From Chitinophaga alhagiae (GTDB lineage Bacteria > Bacteroidota > Bacteroidia > Chitinophagales > Chitinophagaceae), in NCBI RefSeq assembly GCF_003568665.1, contig NZ_QXMH01000001.1, positions 1,426,001 through 1,490,000 of the forward strand: 64,000 nt of DNA. The letters are read 5' to 3'. Under the pieces are notes generated by a model. The model saw only the letters and a list, made by a program, of their open reading frames with translations, searched no databases and was not told where the DNA came from. Of the stretch, positions 45,160 to 54,317 are shown one piece after another; position 1 is the first letter of the stretch, and every line of letters begins with the position of its first letter. The position numbers were made by a program, and so were the translations under genes.

Positions 45160-46701
45160 TTATGCTTTCACAGCTACTTTCGTGGTCACAAACTGTTCCC
45201 AGTCTTTCAGTTTCTCACCTTTCAATACGCGGGGAAATTTGTTCATGGCCCCTTCTTTTCCTTTGCAACGCAGGTAATCGAGGAAAACCTGGTTAGGTAA
45301 TACTTCTACAAAGATCTCTTTCAGGGCGGAGGTACGCTCCACCGCATAGTCGTCGTTCACTTCGCAGAGGGTTTGGTCAATGATTTCCCGCACCTTCTCC
45401 GCATCTACATTCAGCGCGTCCGTACCTATATACCAACGGTGGGCAAACAGGTTTTCGTACCCGAAGCCGGCCACGGTAAACTCGCGGATGGTGATGCCCA
45501 GCTTTTTCTGCACCATGTCTATGGCCTTGTTCATATTATCTATGCTCATATGCTCGCCGGCCAGGCTGAGGAACTGTTTGGTACGCCCTACAATGGTGAT
45601 CTCGTGCTCTTTTACGGAGGTGAACCTCACCACGTCACCGATCAGGTAACGCCACGCGCCCGCACAGGTAGAGAGCATCACGGCGTATTCCACATCTTCC
45701 ACCACCTCGTGTATCATGTATGATTTCGGGTTGGGCCTCACCTCCCCGTCCGCATCAAAATTCTCTTCATTAAAAGGAATGAACTCATAAAAAATACCCG
45801 CGTTCAGCACCAGTTTGATGCCTTTTACGCCCGGCCTGGCCTGGAAACCGAAGGAGCCTTCAGAGGCCATGTAGGTCTCTATAAAGGTAATGGGTTTGCC
45901 CAGCAGCTTCTGGAAACTGTCCCGGTACGGTTCAAAGCTCACCCCGCCATGAATGTAAATGGCCAGGTTGGGCCATATTTCATGGATATTTTTTACATTA
46001 TGATATTTGATAATTTCTTCCAGCACTATCTGCACCCAGGCCGGCACGCCGCAAACGGTGCCTACGTCCCAATGCGGGGCCTTGCGTACGATCAGCTTGA
46101 TGCGCTGCTCCCAGTTGGGCTTGCGGGATATATTGCCGCCGGGTTTATAGAAGCGGCGGAACCATTTCGGGATGTTTTTGGCCTGGATGCCGCTCATATC
46201 CCCTTCGTAGTAATCCCCTTTTTCAAATAAAGAGGTAGTGCCTCCCAGCATCAGGATGCCTTTTTCGAAAGACTTGGGCGGCACGTTGAAGTTGGCCATG
46301 GAGTAGAGTTGTTTGACCCCTACCTTTTTAACCGTTCTCAGCATATCTCGCGTAACGGGAATATGTTTGCTGGCAGACTCAGAGGTACCGGAGCTGAGGG
46401 CGAAATACTTCACTTTTTCCGGCCAGCTCACATTGGGCACCCCTTCCAGGCATTTGTGCCACCATTCCTTGTGCATTTTATTGTAGTTGTGCACGGGTAC
46501 CCGCGTTCTGAACTGGCTTACCCAATTGGGGCTGTTCAGTATCTTCTCGTACTCATAATGTTCACCAAACTGCGTATGCTTCGCTTTTTCCATTAGCCGG
46601 CGCAATACCTGCAACTGGTACTGGCGAGGCGTCCCTAACTTGAACGTGAACTGTTTTCGGATTCGAAGGGATCTGGAAATCAGGTTACCAATGATGGCCA
46701 T
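45160..46701 (-). CDS. GH3 family acyl-acid-amido synthetase-like protein
   Basis: 513 residues. The GH3 fold of the ANL-like superfamily is recognised by FALSSGTSESASKHIPVTRD (ATP-binding), FIETYMASEGSFGFQ and VVRFTSVKEHEITIVGRTKQFLSLAGE. Plant GH3 enzymes join amino acids to auxin or jasmonate through acyl-adenylates; bacterial homologues are largely uncharacterised. Cytoplasmic. It precedes a LysE-type exporter by 15 bp on the same strand, so exported conjugates are a possibility but unproven. The start has a TATTTTTG box 26 bp upstream in the spacer shared with suhB. Confidence 0.88.
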   Translation of the reverse strand: MAIIGNLISRSLRIRKQFTFKLGTPRQYQLQVLRRLMEKAKHTQFGEHYEYEKILNSPNWVSQFRTRVPVHNYNKMHKEWWHKCLEGVPNVSWPEKVKYFALSSGTSESASKHIPVTRDMLRTVKKVGVKQLYSMANFNVPPKSFEKGILMLGGTTSLFEKGDYYEGDMSGIQAKNIPKWFRRFYKPGGNISRKPNWEQRIKLIVRKAPHWDVGTVCGVPAWVQIVLEEIIKYHNVKNIHEIWPNLAIYIHGGVSFEPYRDSFQKLLGKPITFIETYMASEGSFGFQARPGVKGIKLVLNAGIFYEFIPFNEENFDADGEVRPNPKSYMIHEVVEDVEYAVMLSTCAGAWRYLIGDVVRFTSVKEHEITIVGRTKQFLSLAGEHMSIDNMNKAIDMVQKKLGITIREFTVAGFGYENLFAHRWYIGTDALNVDAEKVREIIDQTLCEVNDDYAVERTSALKEIFVEVLPNQVFLDYLRCKGKEGAMNKFPRVLKGEKLKDWEQFVTTKVAVKA

Positions 46702-46726
46702 TAATTGCGTTTCTGGTTTTAAAAAG

Positions 46727-46734
46727 CAAAAATA
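46727..46734 (-). promoter_or_regulatory. -7 box (TATTTTTG) of the GH3 gene
   Basis: On the minus strand TATTTTTG matches TAnnTTTG exactly, 26 bp from ATG 46701. The 87-bp spacer is shared with the divergent suhB promoter. Confidence 0.5.
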
Positions 46735-46776
46735 GTTAATTCGTTTGGAATTGGGGGGGAAGTTGGCGAAGCTTCG

Positions 46777-46784
46777 TACATTTG
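46777..46784 (+). promoter_or_regulatory. -7 box (TACATTTG) of suhB, very close to the start codon
   Basis: TACATTTG matches TAnnTTTG exactly but ends just 5 bp before ATG 46789, so transcription would begin at or within a few bases of the start codon. A TTG 23 bp upstream (46751) is the -33 candidate. Confidence 0.5.
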
Positions 46785-46788
46785 CGCC

Positions 46789-47559
46789 ATGTTAAAAACT
46801 ACCTTACTCAAAGCTACGCAAGCCGGTGCAAAAGTTTTGCAGGAATATTTTAACGGTACTTTCACAGTTAGCCATAAATCTACGGTGAACGACCTGGTAA
46901 CAGAAGCCGATAAAGCTGCGGAAACAGCCATTATAAACGTGATCAGGGAAGACTACCCCGGTCATCATATACTCAGCGAAGAATCCGGGGAGATCAAAAC
47001 TGACTCTTCCGTAAAGTGGATCATAGACCCTATAGACGGCACCGTGAACTTTGCCCACGGCATACCGCTGTGTTGCGTGAGCATTGGGGTGGAGCAAGAC
47101 GGTGAGATGATACTGGGCGCGGTATATAACCCCCTCATGAACGAACTGTTCTTTGCCCAGAAGGGGTTTGGGGCCACGCTGAACGACAAGCGCATCAATG
47201 TTTCTTCCAAAACCAGCATGAGCAATGCTTTTATGGTAACCGGCTTCCCGTACCTTTGGGAAGAGGAACAGCCCAACCACGCCCTGGTAACCCTGGAGCG
47301 TTTCATTAAACAGGGCCTGCCGGTGCGCCGCCTGGGTTCTGCCGCCATAGACCTTTGCTGGGTGGCCTGCGGCCGGTTTGACGCTTTTTGGGAGCACCAC
47401 CTCAATGCGTGGGACTCCGCGGCCGGCTACCTCATTGTACAGGAGGCGGGCGGCAAGGTGACGGATTTCAGCGGCAACACCTATTCCCCCTACCAGAAAC
47501 AAATACTGGCCACCAACGGCCATCTGCATAACGAGCTGCTGAAAGAGATCAACAGATAA
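46789..47559 (+). CDS. suhB: Inositol-1-monophosphatase family protein
   Basis: 256 residues. The lithium-sensitive phosphatase motifs are present: SEESGE with Glu64-Glu65, Asp80, Asp83 in DPIDGTVNF and the C-terminal WDSAAG. It hydrolyses phosphate monoesters such as inositol phosphates; homologues also act on fructose-1,6-bisphosphate or PAP. Cytoplasmic. It starts 87 bp from the divergent GH3 gene and is followed after 4 bp by thiL, implying one transcript. The exact physiological substrate is not decided by sequence. Confidence 0.92.
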   Translation: MLKTTLLKATQAGAKVLQEYFNGTFTVSHKSTVNDLVTEADKAAETAIINVIREDYPGHHILSEESGEIKTDSSVKWIIDPIDGTVNFAHGIPLCCVSIGVEQDGEMILGAVYNPLMNELFFAQKGFGATLNDKRINVSSKTSMSNAFMVTGFPYLWEEEQPNHALVTLERFIKQGLPVRRLGSAAIDLCWVACGRFDAFWEHHLNAWDSAAGYLIVQEAGGKVTDFSGNTYSPYQKQILATNGHLHNELLKEINR

Positions 47560-47563
47560 TGCC

Positions 47564-48592
47564 ATGGAAGAAAGAACTGAAATTAATGACCTGGGCGAGT
47601 TCGGGTTGATTGACTACCTCACCCGCAACATTGAAATATACAATGCCGGCACCGTATTGGGTGTTGGGGACGATGCGGCCGTGATAGACCACTTCGGCAA
47701 ACAAACCGTTGTGTCTACAGACATGCTGGTGGAAGGCATTCACTTTGACCTGATGTACACCCCCCTGAAACACCTGGGGTATAAATCCGTAGTGGTCAAC
47801 CTCTCTGACATCTACGCCATGAACGCCACGCCCACCCACATCACCGTGAGCCTGGCCTTCTCCAACCGCTTTTCCCTGGAGGCGCTGAACGAGTTTTACG
47901 AAGGCGTATATGCCGCCTGCGAAAGATACAAGGTAGACCTGGTGGGCGGAGATACTTCTACCTCCCAAAAGGGGTTTGTGATCAGTGTTACAGCTATAGG
48001 GGAAGTAGCGCCTGACCAGTTCGTGAAACGCTCTACCGCCCAAAAGGGCGATCTGCTTTGCGTATCCGGAGACCTGGGGGCCGCTTTTCTCGGCCTTACC
48101 CTGCTGGAACGGGAAAAAAAGATCTTCCTGGAGAACCCGCAGGTACAGCCAGATCTTGAAAACCAGACCTACGTAATTGGACGGCAACTGAAGCCCGAAG
48201 CCCGGCAAGACATCATCTCCTTCCTGGCCGGCAAAGAAATAATGCCTACCGCCATGATGGACGTGAGCGACGGCCTCAGCTCCGAAATACTGCACATCTG
48301 CAAACAGAGCCAGCTAGGCTGCGTACTGTATGAAGAAAAGATCCCCGTGGCAGACGATGCCCGCCAGCTGGCCATGCAGCTGGGCTTGGACCCCACCGCC
48401 TGCGCGCTTAGCGGCGGAGAGGATTATGAGCTGCTTTTTACCATGAAGCAGGCGGATTATGACAAGATCACCCTGAACGAAGAAATTGCCGTGATCGGTT
48501 ATATGACAGACCCCGCGGAAGGCAGCCACATTATTACCCGCAGCGGCAACAAGCACCAGATCACCGCGCAGGGGTGGAACGCGTTCAAATGA
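47564..48592 (+). CDS. thiL: Thiamine-monophosphate kinase
   Basis: 342 residues. The AIR-synthase-like fold of ThiL: VLGVGDDAAVI and STDMLVEGIHF in the N-terminal part, VVVNLSDIYAMNATPTHIT (metal ligands), LVGGDTSTS, and MMDVSDGLSSEILHI with the C-terminal GGEDYELLF. It phosphorylates thiamine monophosphate to the diphosphate cofactor. It is cotranscribed with suhB. Other thi genes are not in the window. One cofactor consumer is close: the thiamine-diphosphate enzyme KorB, 3 kb away, but linkage is coincidental as far as can be seen. Confidence 0.95.
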   Translation: MEERTEINDLGEFGLIDYLTRNIEIYNAGTVLGVGDDAAVIDHFGKQTVVSTDMLVEGIHFDLMYTPLKHLGYKSVVVNLSDIYAMNATPTHITVSLAFSNRFSLEALNEFYEGVYAACERYKVDLVGGDTSTSQKGFVISVTAIGEVAPDQFVKRSTAQKGDLLCVSGDLGAAFLGLTLLEREKKIFLENPQVQPDLENQTYVIGRQLKPEARQDIISFLAGKEIMPTAMMDVSDGLSSEILHICKQSQLGCVLYEEKIPVADDARQLAMQLGLDPTACALSGGEDYELLFTMKQADYDKITLNEEIAVIGYMTDPAEGSHIITRSGNKHQITAQGWNAFK

Positions 48593-48727
48593 CCTTCAAT
48601 CGGGCGCGTACGTACGGATGAGGCACCTTGGAACATTCCGGCAGGTAGATGGCACTGCCTGTCAGCAGCCTACAACGAACGGCGGGCCCTGGGCATGAAC
48701 AGGCTGTTTAACGTGCCGGGCAAGGTC

Positions 48728-50398
48728 TTATTCCACTTTTAACCGGATCAGCGGGCTGTTATTGGAAGGGTCCAGGCCCGCAGGTACAGGCAGTGTCAGT
48801 TTCAGGTTATAATTTCCCGGTGTTGCAGGAGCCGCTATGGGGATCTCCACGCTATCCTGCCGCAAGGCAACGGCAAGCGGCAACGCAGATCTCACTACGT
48901 TCCGCGCTCCTTCATCGTTCCAGTAAACGTATTCCACAAAAGGCGCGGCCCCGGCGCTGGTTTGCACCGGCACGTTGTAGCCGTTCTGTACCCCTACCTT
49001 CAGCTGAAGGGTGTCTCCCCGCCGCAGGGTATATTCGTTTACGGCCGGCATGAACTGTATAAGCTGATAGGAGTAGTAGGGCGAATCTATGCGGCAGTAA
49101 ATGGTGCCCTGTGTACGCAGCAGGCTGTCCTGGTCAGGGATGTGAGGCCTATACCCCGTGGCCAGCAACACTCCTTTACCCCACATGGTTTCTTCCGTAT
49201 GCCAGTAATTGTACTGGCTTCTGCGCGCCCAGGCACTGTTAAGGCTATACGAAACACCGCCGGCGTAAAACATGTATTTGGAGGGGGCCTGGTAGCTGTT
49301 CACGAACACCACGGGCCGGCCGCCGGCCTTTTGGGACAGCGCGGCCGTCCAGGTTTTGTTATGATGTATTTCAGGGCGGATCTCTACGCCGGGTACAAAG
49401 TCCCACACCATATATACCCTCACCACCAATACGAGCAACAGAGATACCCACCAGGTTTTCCGCAGCACCTTCACGGAAAAGCCCTGCCGTACCATGCCCT
49501 GATGGGCCAGTATCACCAGCGGGGCAAACACCATTACGGTCCAGTTGGCCTCCACGCGGCCCTTGAAAGTGCTGAACAGGAAAAAGGCCAGCACGCCCAC
49601 CAGGCTGAATTTGAGGGCACGCTCAAAGCTGCCTTGCACGGGCGTGCGGAAAGCATAATACAGCAGCAGCCAGCCCACCAGCGGGCCAAACAGCAACACC
49701 TGCCCCGCCAGGTAATCCAGCGTAAAACTGATGTCATAAGAAGAAGCATTGCGCTCTACCAGGTGATATTGCAGGGAAGGGAAACCGTGTGTGTACTGCC
49801 AGTACAGGTGCGGAAAAAACAACAGGCTGGTTACCAGCACGGCTATGTAAAAGCGGTACAGCTTCAGCAAATGCAGGTTGGAGAGCACGGTGAAAAAAAC
49901 GAGCAGTACGCCGTGGTACTTGCTATAAAACATCAGCGCCATGCTGAGGGCCAGCAGCAGGGTGTTTTTCCAGCTTTGGGATTCCAGGAAGTTGCGGTAA
50001 ATATAAAAATACAGCGTGGCGAAAAATATCAGCGGAATATCCGGTACGGCCAGTATGCCGCCCAGTTGCATGGCGCCCATGCCGGCCAGTATGAGATAAA
50101 ATACGAGGTTGTTCTTTTGTGGTATCAGCTTGTCTACCAGTATCAGCGTGAGGACGTTCAGCACTACCATGCCCAGCCTTACGCCCAGTTCATTGTGAAA
50201 AAGGGCGTACCCCATTTTGATGAGCAGGGCTATCATGGGGGGATGGTCAAAATACCCCCAGTCCAGGTGGCCGGAGTATACCCAATAATACGCCTCATCA
50301 TCCATCAGCTCTGTGAAGGAGGCCTGCAAAATGGCCAGTATGGCCCAAAGGGCAAAAATCCCGTACTTGTACTGGTTTTTGGTAAAAAAGCGGATCAT
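48728..50398 (-). CDS. GT39-like membrane glycosyltransferase (PMT/ArnT type)
   Basis: 556 residues, with about ten transmembrane helices in residues 10-340 and a soluble periplasmic C-terminal domain of about 200 residues. The first periplasmic loop carries the conserved acidic and Pro-rich motifs DDEAYYW (33-39) and DHPP (51-54), as in ArnT and O-mannosyltransferases that use a polyprenyl-phosphate sugar donor. The C-terminal half (TPGNYNLKLTLPVPAGLDPS) is beta-rich. It probably glycosylates lipid or protein at the periplasmic face. Spacing and strand do not suggest a larger polysaccharide operon; the nitrilase-like gene follows upstream. Confidence 0.88.
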   Translation of the reverse strand: MIRFFTKNQYKYGIFALWAILAILQASFTELMDDEAYYWVYSGHLDWGYFDHPPMIALLIKMGYALFHNELGVRLGMVVLNVLTLILVDKLIPQKNNLVFYLILAGMGAMQLGGILAVPDIPLIFFATLYFYIYRNFLESQSWKNTLLLALSMALMFYSKYHGVLLVFFTVLSNLHLLKLYRFYIAVLVTSLLFFPHLYWQYTHGFPSLQYHLVERNASSYDISFTLDYLAGQVLLFGPLVGWLLLYYAFRTPVQGSFERALKFSLVGVLAFFLFSTFKGRVEANWTVMVFAPLVILAHQGMVRQGFSVKVLRKTWWVSLLLVLVVRVYMVWDFVPGVEIRPEIHHNKTWTAALSQKAGGRPVVFVNSYQAPSKYMFYAGGVSYSLNSAWARRSQYNYWHTEETMWGKGVLLATGYRPHIPDQDSLLRTQGTIYCRIDSPYYSYQLIQFMPAVNEYTLRRGDTLQLKVGVQNGYNVPVQTSAGAAPFVEYVYWNDEGARNVVRSALPLAVALRQDSVEIPIAAPATPGNYNLKLTLPVPAGLDPSNNSPLIRLKVE

Positions 50399-50413
50399 AG
50401 TCCGCGAAGATAG

Positions 50414-51205
50414 TTAAAGGATCATGAACTTGTCCGCATCCTTCATAAAGGGGAACTTGGCCCGCATCTCATCAAGATGGGCACGGGAGAAGGTGTGGGT
50501 GAACACGTCTTCGCTGTTTGCCTTGTGGTAGATGATCTCGCCCACGGGGTCTATGATGCTGGAGTCCCCGCTGTGGTAAATGTCGTTCCCGTCATTACCC
50601 ACACGGTTTACACCAATTACGTAACACTGGTTCTCTATAGCGCGGGCCTGCAGCAGAGCGCGCCAGGGCGTGCTGCGGCGTTCGGGCCAGTTGGCTACGT
50701 TGATCAGCACATCATATTCTGGCGCGCCATTGTCTTGTATGGTATTGCGTGCCCAAACGGGGAAACGCAGGTCGTAGCAGATATTGAGGTTTATTTTCCA
50801 GCCTTTCACCTGGGCAATCAGCCGTTTGTCTCCCGCGGCATAATGATCTTCCTCTCCGGCAAAGCCGAAACGGTGGCGTTTGTTGTAGATACCGTACTGG
50901 CCGTTGGGCAGCATCCAGATCAGGCGGTTGTAATAGTCGCCGCCATCTTCAATGATCAGGCTGCCGGTGAGGATCACGTTCTTTTCTTTTGCTTTCTTCT
51001 TCATCCACTGCACAGCGCTGCCATCCATGGTTTCGGCCAGCCTCTCCGGCTGCATGCTGAAACCGGTGCTGAACATTTCAGGCAGTACGATCACTTCAGT
51101 TTTTTCCCTGATAGCGTCAATTTTCTCATCAAACATGGCCAGGTTGGCCGGAATGTTTTCCCAGTGCAGATTAGCCTGGATCAGCGTGACCGTTAAATCA
51201 GACAT
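50414..51205 (-). CDS. Nitrilase-fold omega-amidase (YafV-like)
   Basis: 263 residues. The catalytic Glu43 (VLPEMF), Lys109 (YNKRHRF) and Cys143 (NICYDLRFP) triad of the carbon-nitrogen hydrolase superfamily is complete. Length and motifs match omega-amidase/YafV proteins, which hydrolyse alpha-ketoglutaramate or alpha-ketosuccinamate in metabolite repair. Cytoplasmic. It ends 15 bp upstream of the GT39-like gene on the same strand. A TAAATTTG -7 box lies 30-37 bp upstream of its start. Confidence 0.93.
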   Translation of the reverse strand: MSDLTVTLIQANLHWENIPANLAMFDEKIDAIREKTEVIVLPEMFSTGFSMQPERLAETMDGSAVQWMKKKAKEKNVILTGSLIIEDGGDYYNRLIWMLPNGQYGIYNKRHRFGFAGEEDHYAAGDKRLIAQVKGWKINLNICYDLRFPVWARNTIQDNGAPEYDVLINVANWPERRSTPWRALLQARAIENQCYVIGVNRVGNDGNDIYHSGDSSIIDPVGEIIYHKANSEDVFTHTFSRAHLDEMRAKFPFMKDADKFMIL

Positions 51206-51234
51206 AACAAAGTTGAATTACTACAAAACGACCT

Positions 51235-51242
51235 CAAATTTA
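51235..51242 (-). promoter_or_regulatory. -7 box (TAAATTTG) of the omega-amidase gene
   Basis: On the minus strand TAAATTTG fits TAnnTTTG and lies 30 bp from ATG 51205, in the spacer after recX (stop at 51281). The -33 element is poor. Confidence 0.45.
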
Positions 51243-51280
51243 CGCCAGTAAAACTTAGAAAGTTTTGAATTATTGCGGAT

Positions 51281-51739
51281 TTATTCTTCCTTTTTTGCGA
51301 TTTGTTCAATGGTTTCCCTCGCCAGCTCCTGTTCAAAGCCTCTTTGCAGGAGGAACTGCATGGTTTTGTATTGCCTTTTCAGGAGCTGTTCTCCCCGCAG
51401 CTGGTGATATTTCTTTTCCGCCAGGGCCTGCAGGGTGCTGCGGTAATCTTCCTCATCAATTTCTTCCAGCCCTTTTTTGATGCAATACGGGCTTATCTGT
51501 TTTTGCTTGAGCACCATGCTGATCTTTTTGCGGCCCCATTGCTGCATCCTGAACTTGCCGCCGGCGTAGGCCCTGGCAAAGCGCTCCTCGTTAAGGAAAT
51601 TCTCTTCTACCAGGTGGGCAATGGCTTCCTCTATATCTTCGCCACGCAGGCCCAGCCCGTAGCACTTTTCCCTTACTTCGGAATGGCAGCGTTCCTGGTA
51701 GGCGCAGTAGTGGCGCAGTTTAAGCAGATCGGCTTTCAT
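51281..51739 (-). CDS. recX: Regulatory protein RecX
   Basis: 152 residues. The RecX family repeats of three-helix bundles are visible: LRHYCAYQERCHSEVREKC, then HLVEENFLNEERFARAYAGG and KKISMVLKQKQISPYCIKKG. RecX binds and inhibits RecA filaments during recombination and SOS control. recA is not in the window. Its ATG lies 13 bp after the helicase stop codon, so the pair form a likely operon for recombination and repair. Confidence 0.93.
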   Translation of the reverse strand: MKADLLKLRHYCAYQERCHSEVREKCYGLGLRGEDIEEAIAHLVEENFLNEERFARAYAGGKFRMQQWGRKKISMVLKQKQISPYCIKKGLEEIDEEDYRSTLQALAEKKYHQLRGEQLLKRQYKTMQFLLQRGFEQELARETIEQIAKKEE

Positions 51740-51751
51740 GAAAGGAAAAAT

Positions 51752-54076
51752 TTACTTTTTCACGATCATTAGCTTGGCGTAGTTGAGCATGATCTTTTTT
51801 TCTCCGCCTGCCTGCGGGAACATGACGGTGGCAATACGGTTGTTAGGCGCGCCTTCCAGGTTGAGTATCTTGCCAAAGCCGAATTTCTGGTGTTCCACGT
51901 CCATGCCGGCTTCCATGGTAGCCGGATCGTCTGCCGTAAAACCGGGCGTGGGCACATGCGTGCTCACAGGAGCGGCAGCAGGCTTGGGCGCTGTTCTGGC
52001 CAGCGGGTTGGATGCGGCAGGCGCCGGGGTTGTTCTTTTTTTGTCAAACATGCCGCCCCAGGAAACGCCGCCGCCAACACTGCCGGTGTTACGAAGCCCG
52101 CCGCCGGCGTAGCTGCGGTCTACAAAGTTCTCCGGCATCTCGTCAAGGAAGCGGCTGGGCTCATTTTGCTGCAGCTGCCCAAAACGGTAGCGGCTGTTGG
52201 CGTATGTCAGGAACAGGCGTGATTTTGCGCGGGTAACGGCCACGTAGAACAGGCGGCGTTCTTCTTCCAGCTCCTCGCGGGAGTTGATAGACATGCCGCT
52301 GGGGAACAGGCTTTCTTCCAGGCCTACCGTGAACACCACCGGGAACTCCAGCCCTTTGGCGGCGTGAATGGTCATGAGCTTCACCACATCGCTGTTCTCG
52401 TCATTGGTATTGTCCGCATCGGTGAGCAGGGTGATCTGCTGCAGGTATATGCCCAGGCTCTTGTTGTCCAGCAACTCCCCGTCTTCCGTAGGCGTTTCGG
52501 TAAATTCCTTGATGGAGTTCAGCAACTCCTGCACGTTTTCGTACCGGGCCAACCCTTCCGTGGTTTTATCGTTAAACAGCTCTTTCACCATGTTGGTAGA
52601 CTTGCCAACCTGTACAGCCACTTCGTAGGCGTTGTGTTTGTCCAGCATTATACGGAAGCTCTGTATCATGGTCACAAAGTTGTCTATGGCATCCAGCGTG
52701 CCGCCTTTGAAACCAAAGTCACGCGCGTTTTCCAGCACCTGCCAGAACGTGATGTTCTGGTCATTGGCGTAGATAGACACTTTTTCTATGGTGGTTTTAC
52801 CAATGCCCCGCACGGGGTAGTTGATAATACGTTTGATGGCCTCTTCATCCCGCGAGTTCATGATCACGCGCAGGTAGGCAATAAAGTCTTTGATCTCCTT
52901 GCGCTGGTAAAAAGAGAGCCCTCCGAAAATACGGTAGGGGATGGCCAGGCGGCGCAGGCTTTCCTCAAAGGCGCGGCTCTGGGCGTTGGTGCGGTAGAGG
53001 ATGCAGAAATCCCGGTTGTTGTAATGGTTCCGGAGTTTCTGTTCCGCAATGGTATCAGACACGAATTTGCCTTCTTCGTTATCCGTATTGGTACGGATGA
53101 GTTTTATCTTGTCTCCCTCCGCATTGTCCGTCCACAGGTTCTTTTCTATCTGGCCCTTGTTTTTGGCGATCACCTCATTGGCCACATTGAGAATGGACTT
53201 GGTGCTGCGGTAGTTCTGCTCCAGCTTCACCACCTTTACATCGTCATAATCCTTTTCAAACTGCAATATGTTCTGGATGGTGGCGCCGCGGAAAGAATAG
53301 ATGCTCTGCGCATCGTCTCCCACCACGCAAATATTCTCGTGCACGGCGCCCAGCAGCTTCACTATTTCGTACTGGGCGGGGTTGGTATCCTGGTACTCGT
53401 CAATCATGATGTACTGGAACTTGTGCTGGTACTTGGCCAGCACTTCCGGGAAACTTTTCAGCAGCACGTACATCTTGAACAGCAGGTCGTCAAAGTCCAT
53501 GGCGCCGTTCTTGAAGCAGCGCTTGGCATACATGTCATATATTTTGCCGGTAAGCGGGCGGCTGGCCCGCTGGTCTTCCTGCTGAATGTAATAATCGTGC
53601 TGGTATTCTTCCGGCCCCATCAGGCTGTTTTTGGCGGCGGAAATACGGTTGTATACCAGGTTGGGCTTATAATGCTTGTCGTCCAGGTTCAGCTCGTTGA
53701 TGATCGTTTTCACCACGCTTTTGGCATCATCCGCGTCATAAATGGTAAAATCTCCGGGGTAGCCCAGCTTGGGGGCATCCGCCCGCAGCAGGCGGGCAAA
53801 TACGGAGTGGAAGGTACCAATGTAGAGGTTGCGCGCCTCGTTGCCGCCAAGGATCTTTTCCACCCTTTCTTTCATTTCTTTGGCCGCCTTGTTGGTAAAG
53901 GTCAGCGCCAGTATATTGAAAGCGTCCACCCCGTTCCGCATCAGGTGGGCTATTCTGGTAGTCAGTACTTTGGTTTTGCCTGAACCCGCGCCCGCAATGA
54001 TCATCAGGGGCCCTTTGAGGGAGATGACCGCTTCGCGTTGCCGTTCGTTCAGATCGTCTAAATAGTTTGCCTTCAT
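51752..54076 (-). CDS. pcrA: UvrD/PcrA-family superfamily 1 helicase
   Basis: 774 residues from ATG 54076 (MKANYLDDLNERQREAV); the open frame upstream is not family sequence. Motif I is GAGSGKT at 29-35, motif II DEYQDTN, motif III VGDDAQSIYSFRGA, motif V TIHAAKGLEF and motif VI VAVTRAKSRL. The C-terminal extension carries a DVEHQKFGFGKILNLEG segment, as in PcrA/UvrD proteins. It unwinds DNA 3' to 5' in repair and plasmid/replication processing. It is followed by recX in the same unit. Confidence 0.96.
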   Translation of the reverse strand: MKANYLDDLNERQREAVISLKGPLMIIAGAGSGKTKVLTTRIAHLMRNGVDAFNILALTFTNKAAKEMKERVEKILGGNEARNLYIGTFHSVFARLLRADAPKLGYPGDFTIYDADDAKSVVKTIINELNLDDKHYKPNLVYNRISAAKNSLMGPEEYQHDYYIQQEDQRASRPLTGKIYDMYAKRCFKNGAMDFDDLLFKMYVLLKSFPEVLAKYQHKFQYIMIDEYQDTNPAQYEIVKLLGAVHENICVVGDDAQSIYSFRGATIQNILQFEKDYDDVKVVKLEQNYRSTKSILNVANEVIAKNKGQIEKNLWTDNAEGDKIKLIRTNTDNEEGKFVSDTIAEQKLRNHYNNRDFCILYRTNAQSRAFEESLRRLAIPYRIFGGLSFYQRKEIKDFIAYLRVIMNSRDEEAIKRIINYPVRGIGKTTIEKVSIYANDQNITFWQVLENARDFGFKGGTLDAIDNFVTMIQSFRIMLDKHNAYEVAVQVGKSTNMVKELFNDKTTEGLARYENVQELLNSIKEFTETPTEDGELLDNKSLGIYLQQITLLTDADNTNDENSDVVKLMTIHAAKGLEFPVVFTVGLEESLFPSGMSINSREELEEERRLFYVAVTRAKSRLFLTYANSRYRFGQLQQNEPSRFLDEMPENFVDRSYAGGGLRNTGSVGGGVSWGGMFDKKRTTPAPAASNPLARTAPKPAAAPVSTHVPTPGFTADDPATMEAGMDVEHQKFGFGKILNLEGAPNNRIATVMFPQAGGEKKIMLNYAKLMIVKK

Positions 54077-54267
54077 CACTTCAAAAAATTTGCAGGTTGT
54101 AAAAGTACGATTTGGGGGTGGGATCACGAAATAAGTGGATAACTAGGCGTAAACCCGCCGCGGTGGCCCGGCAAAAGTCCGGGAGAATGAGAGATTGAGA
54201 GGCTCGACCGGTCTCAGGGCAAGCGCCTGAGCACCTCTTTTCCCAGTCAGCCGCCAGCATAGAAAAA

Positions 54268-54295
54268 GGGCTGGCCGGTACTTTCCGGCCAGCCC
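54268..54295 (-). terminator. Terminator of the M28 peptidase gene
   Basis: GGGCTGGCCGG and CCGGCCAGCCC form a perfect 11-bp stem around a 6-base loop, followed on the minus strand by TTTTTCT. It lies about 22 bp past the M28 stop codon. Confidence 0.88.
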
Positions 54296-54317
54296 GTGGT
54301 TATAAGTTGCCTGTCTT

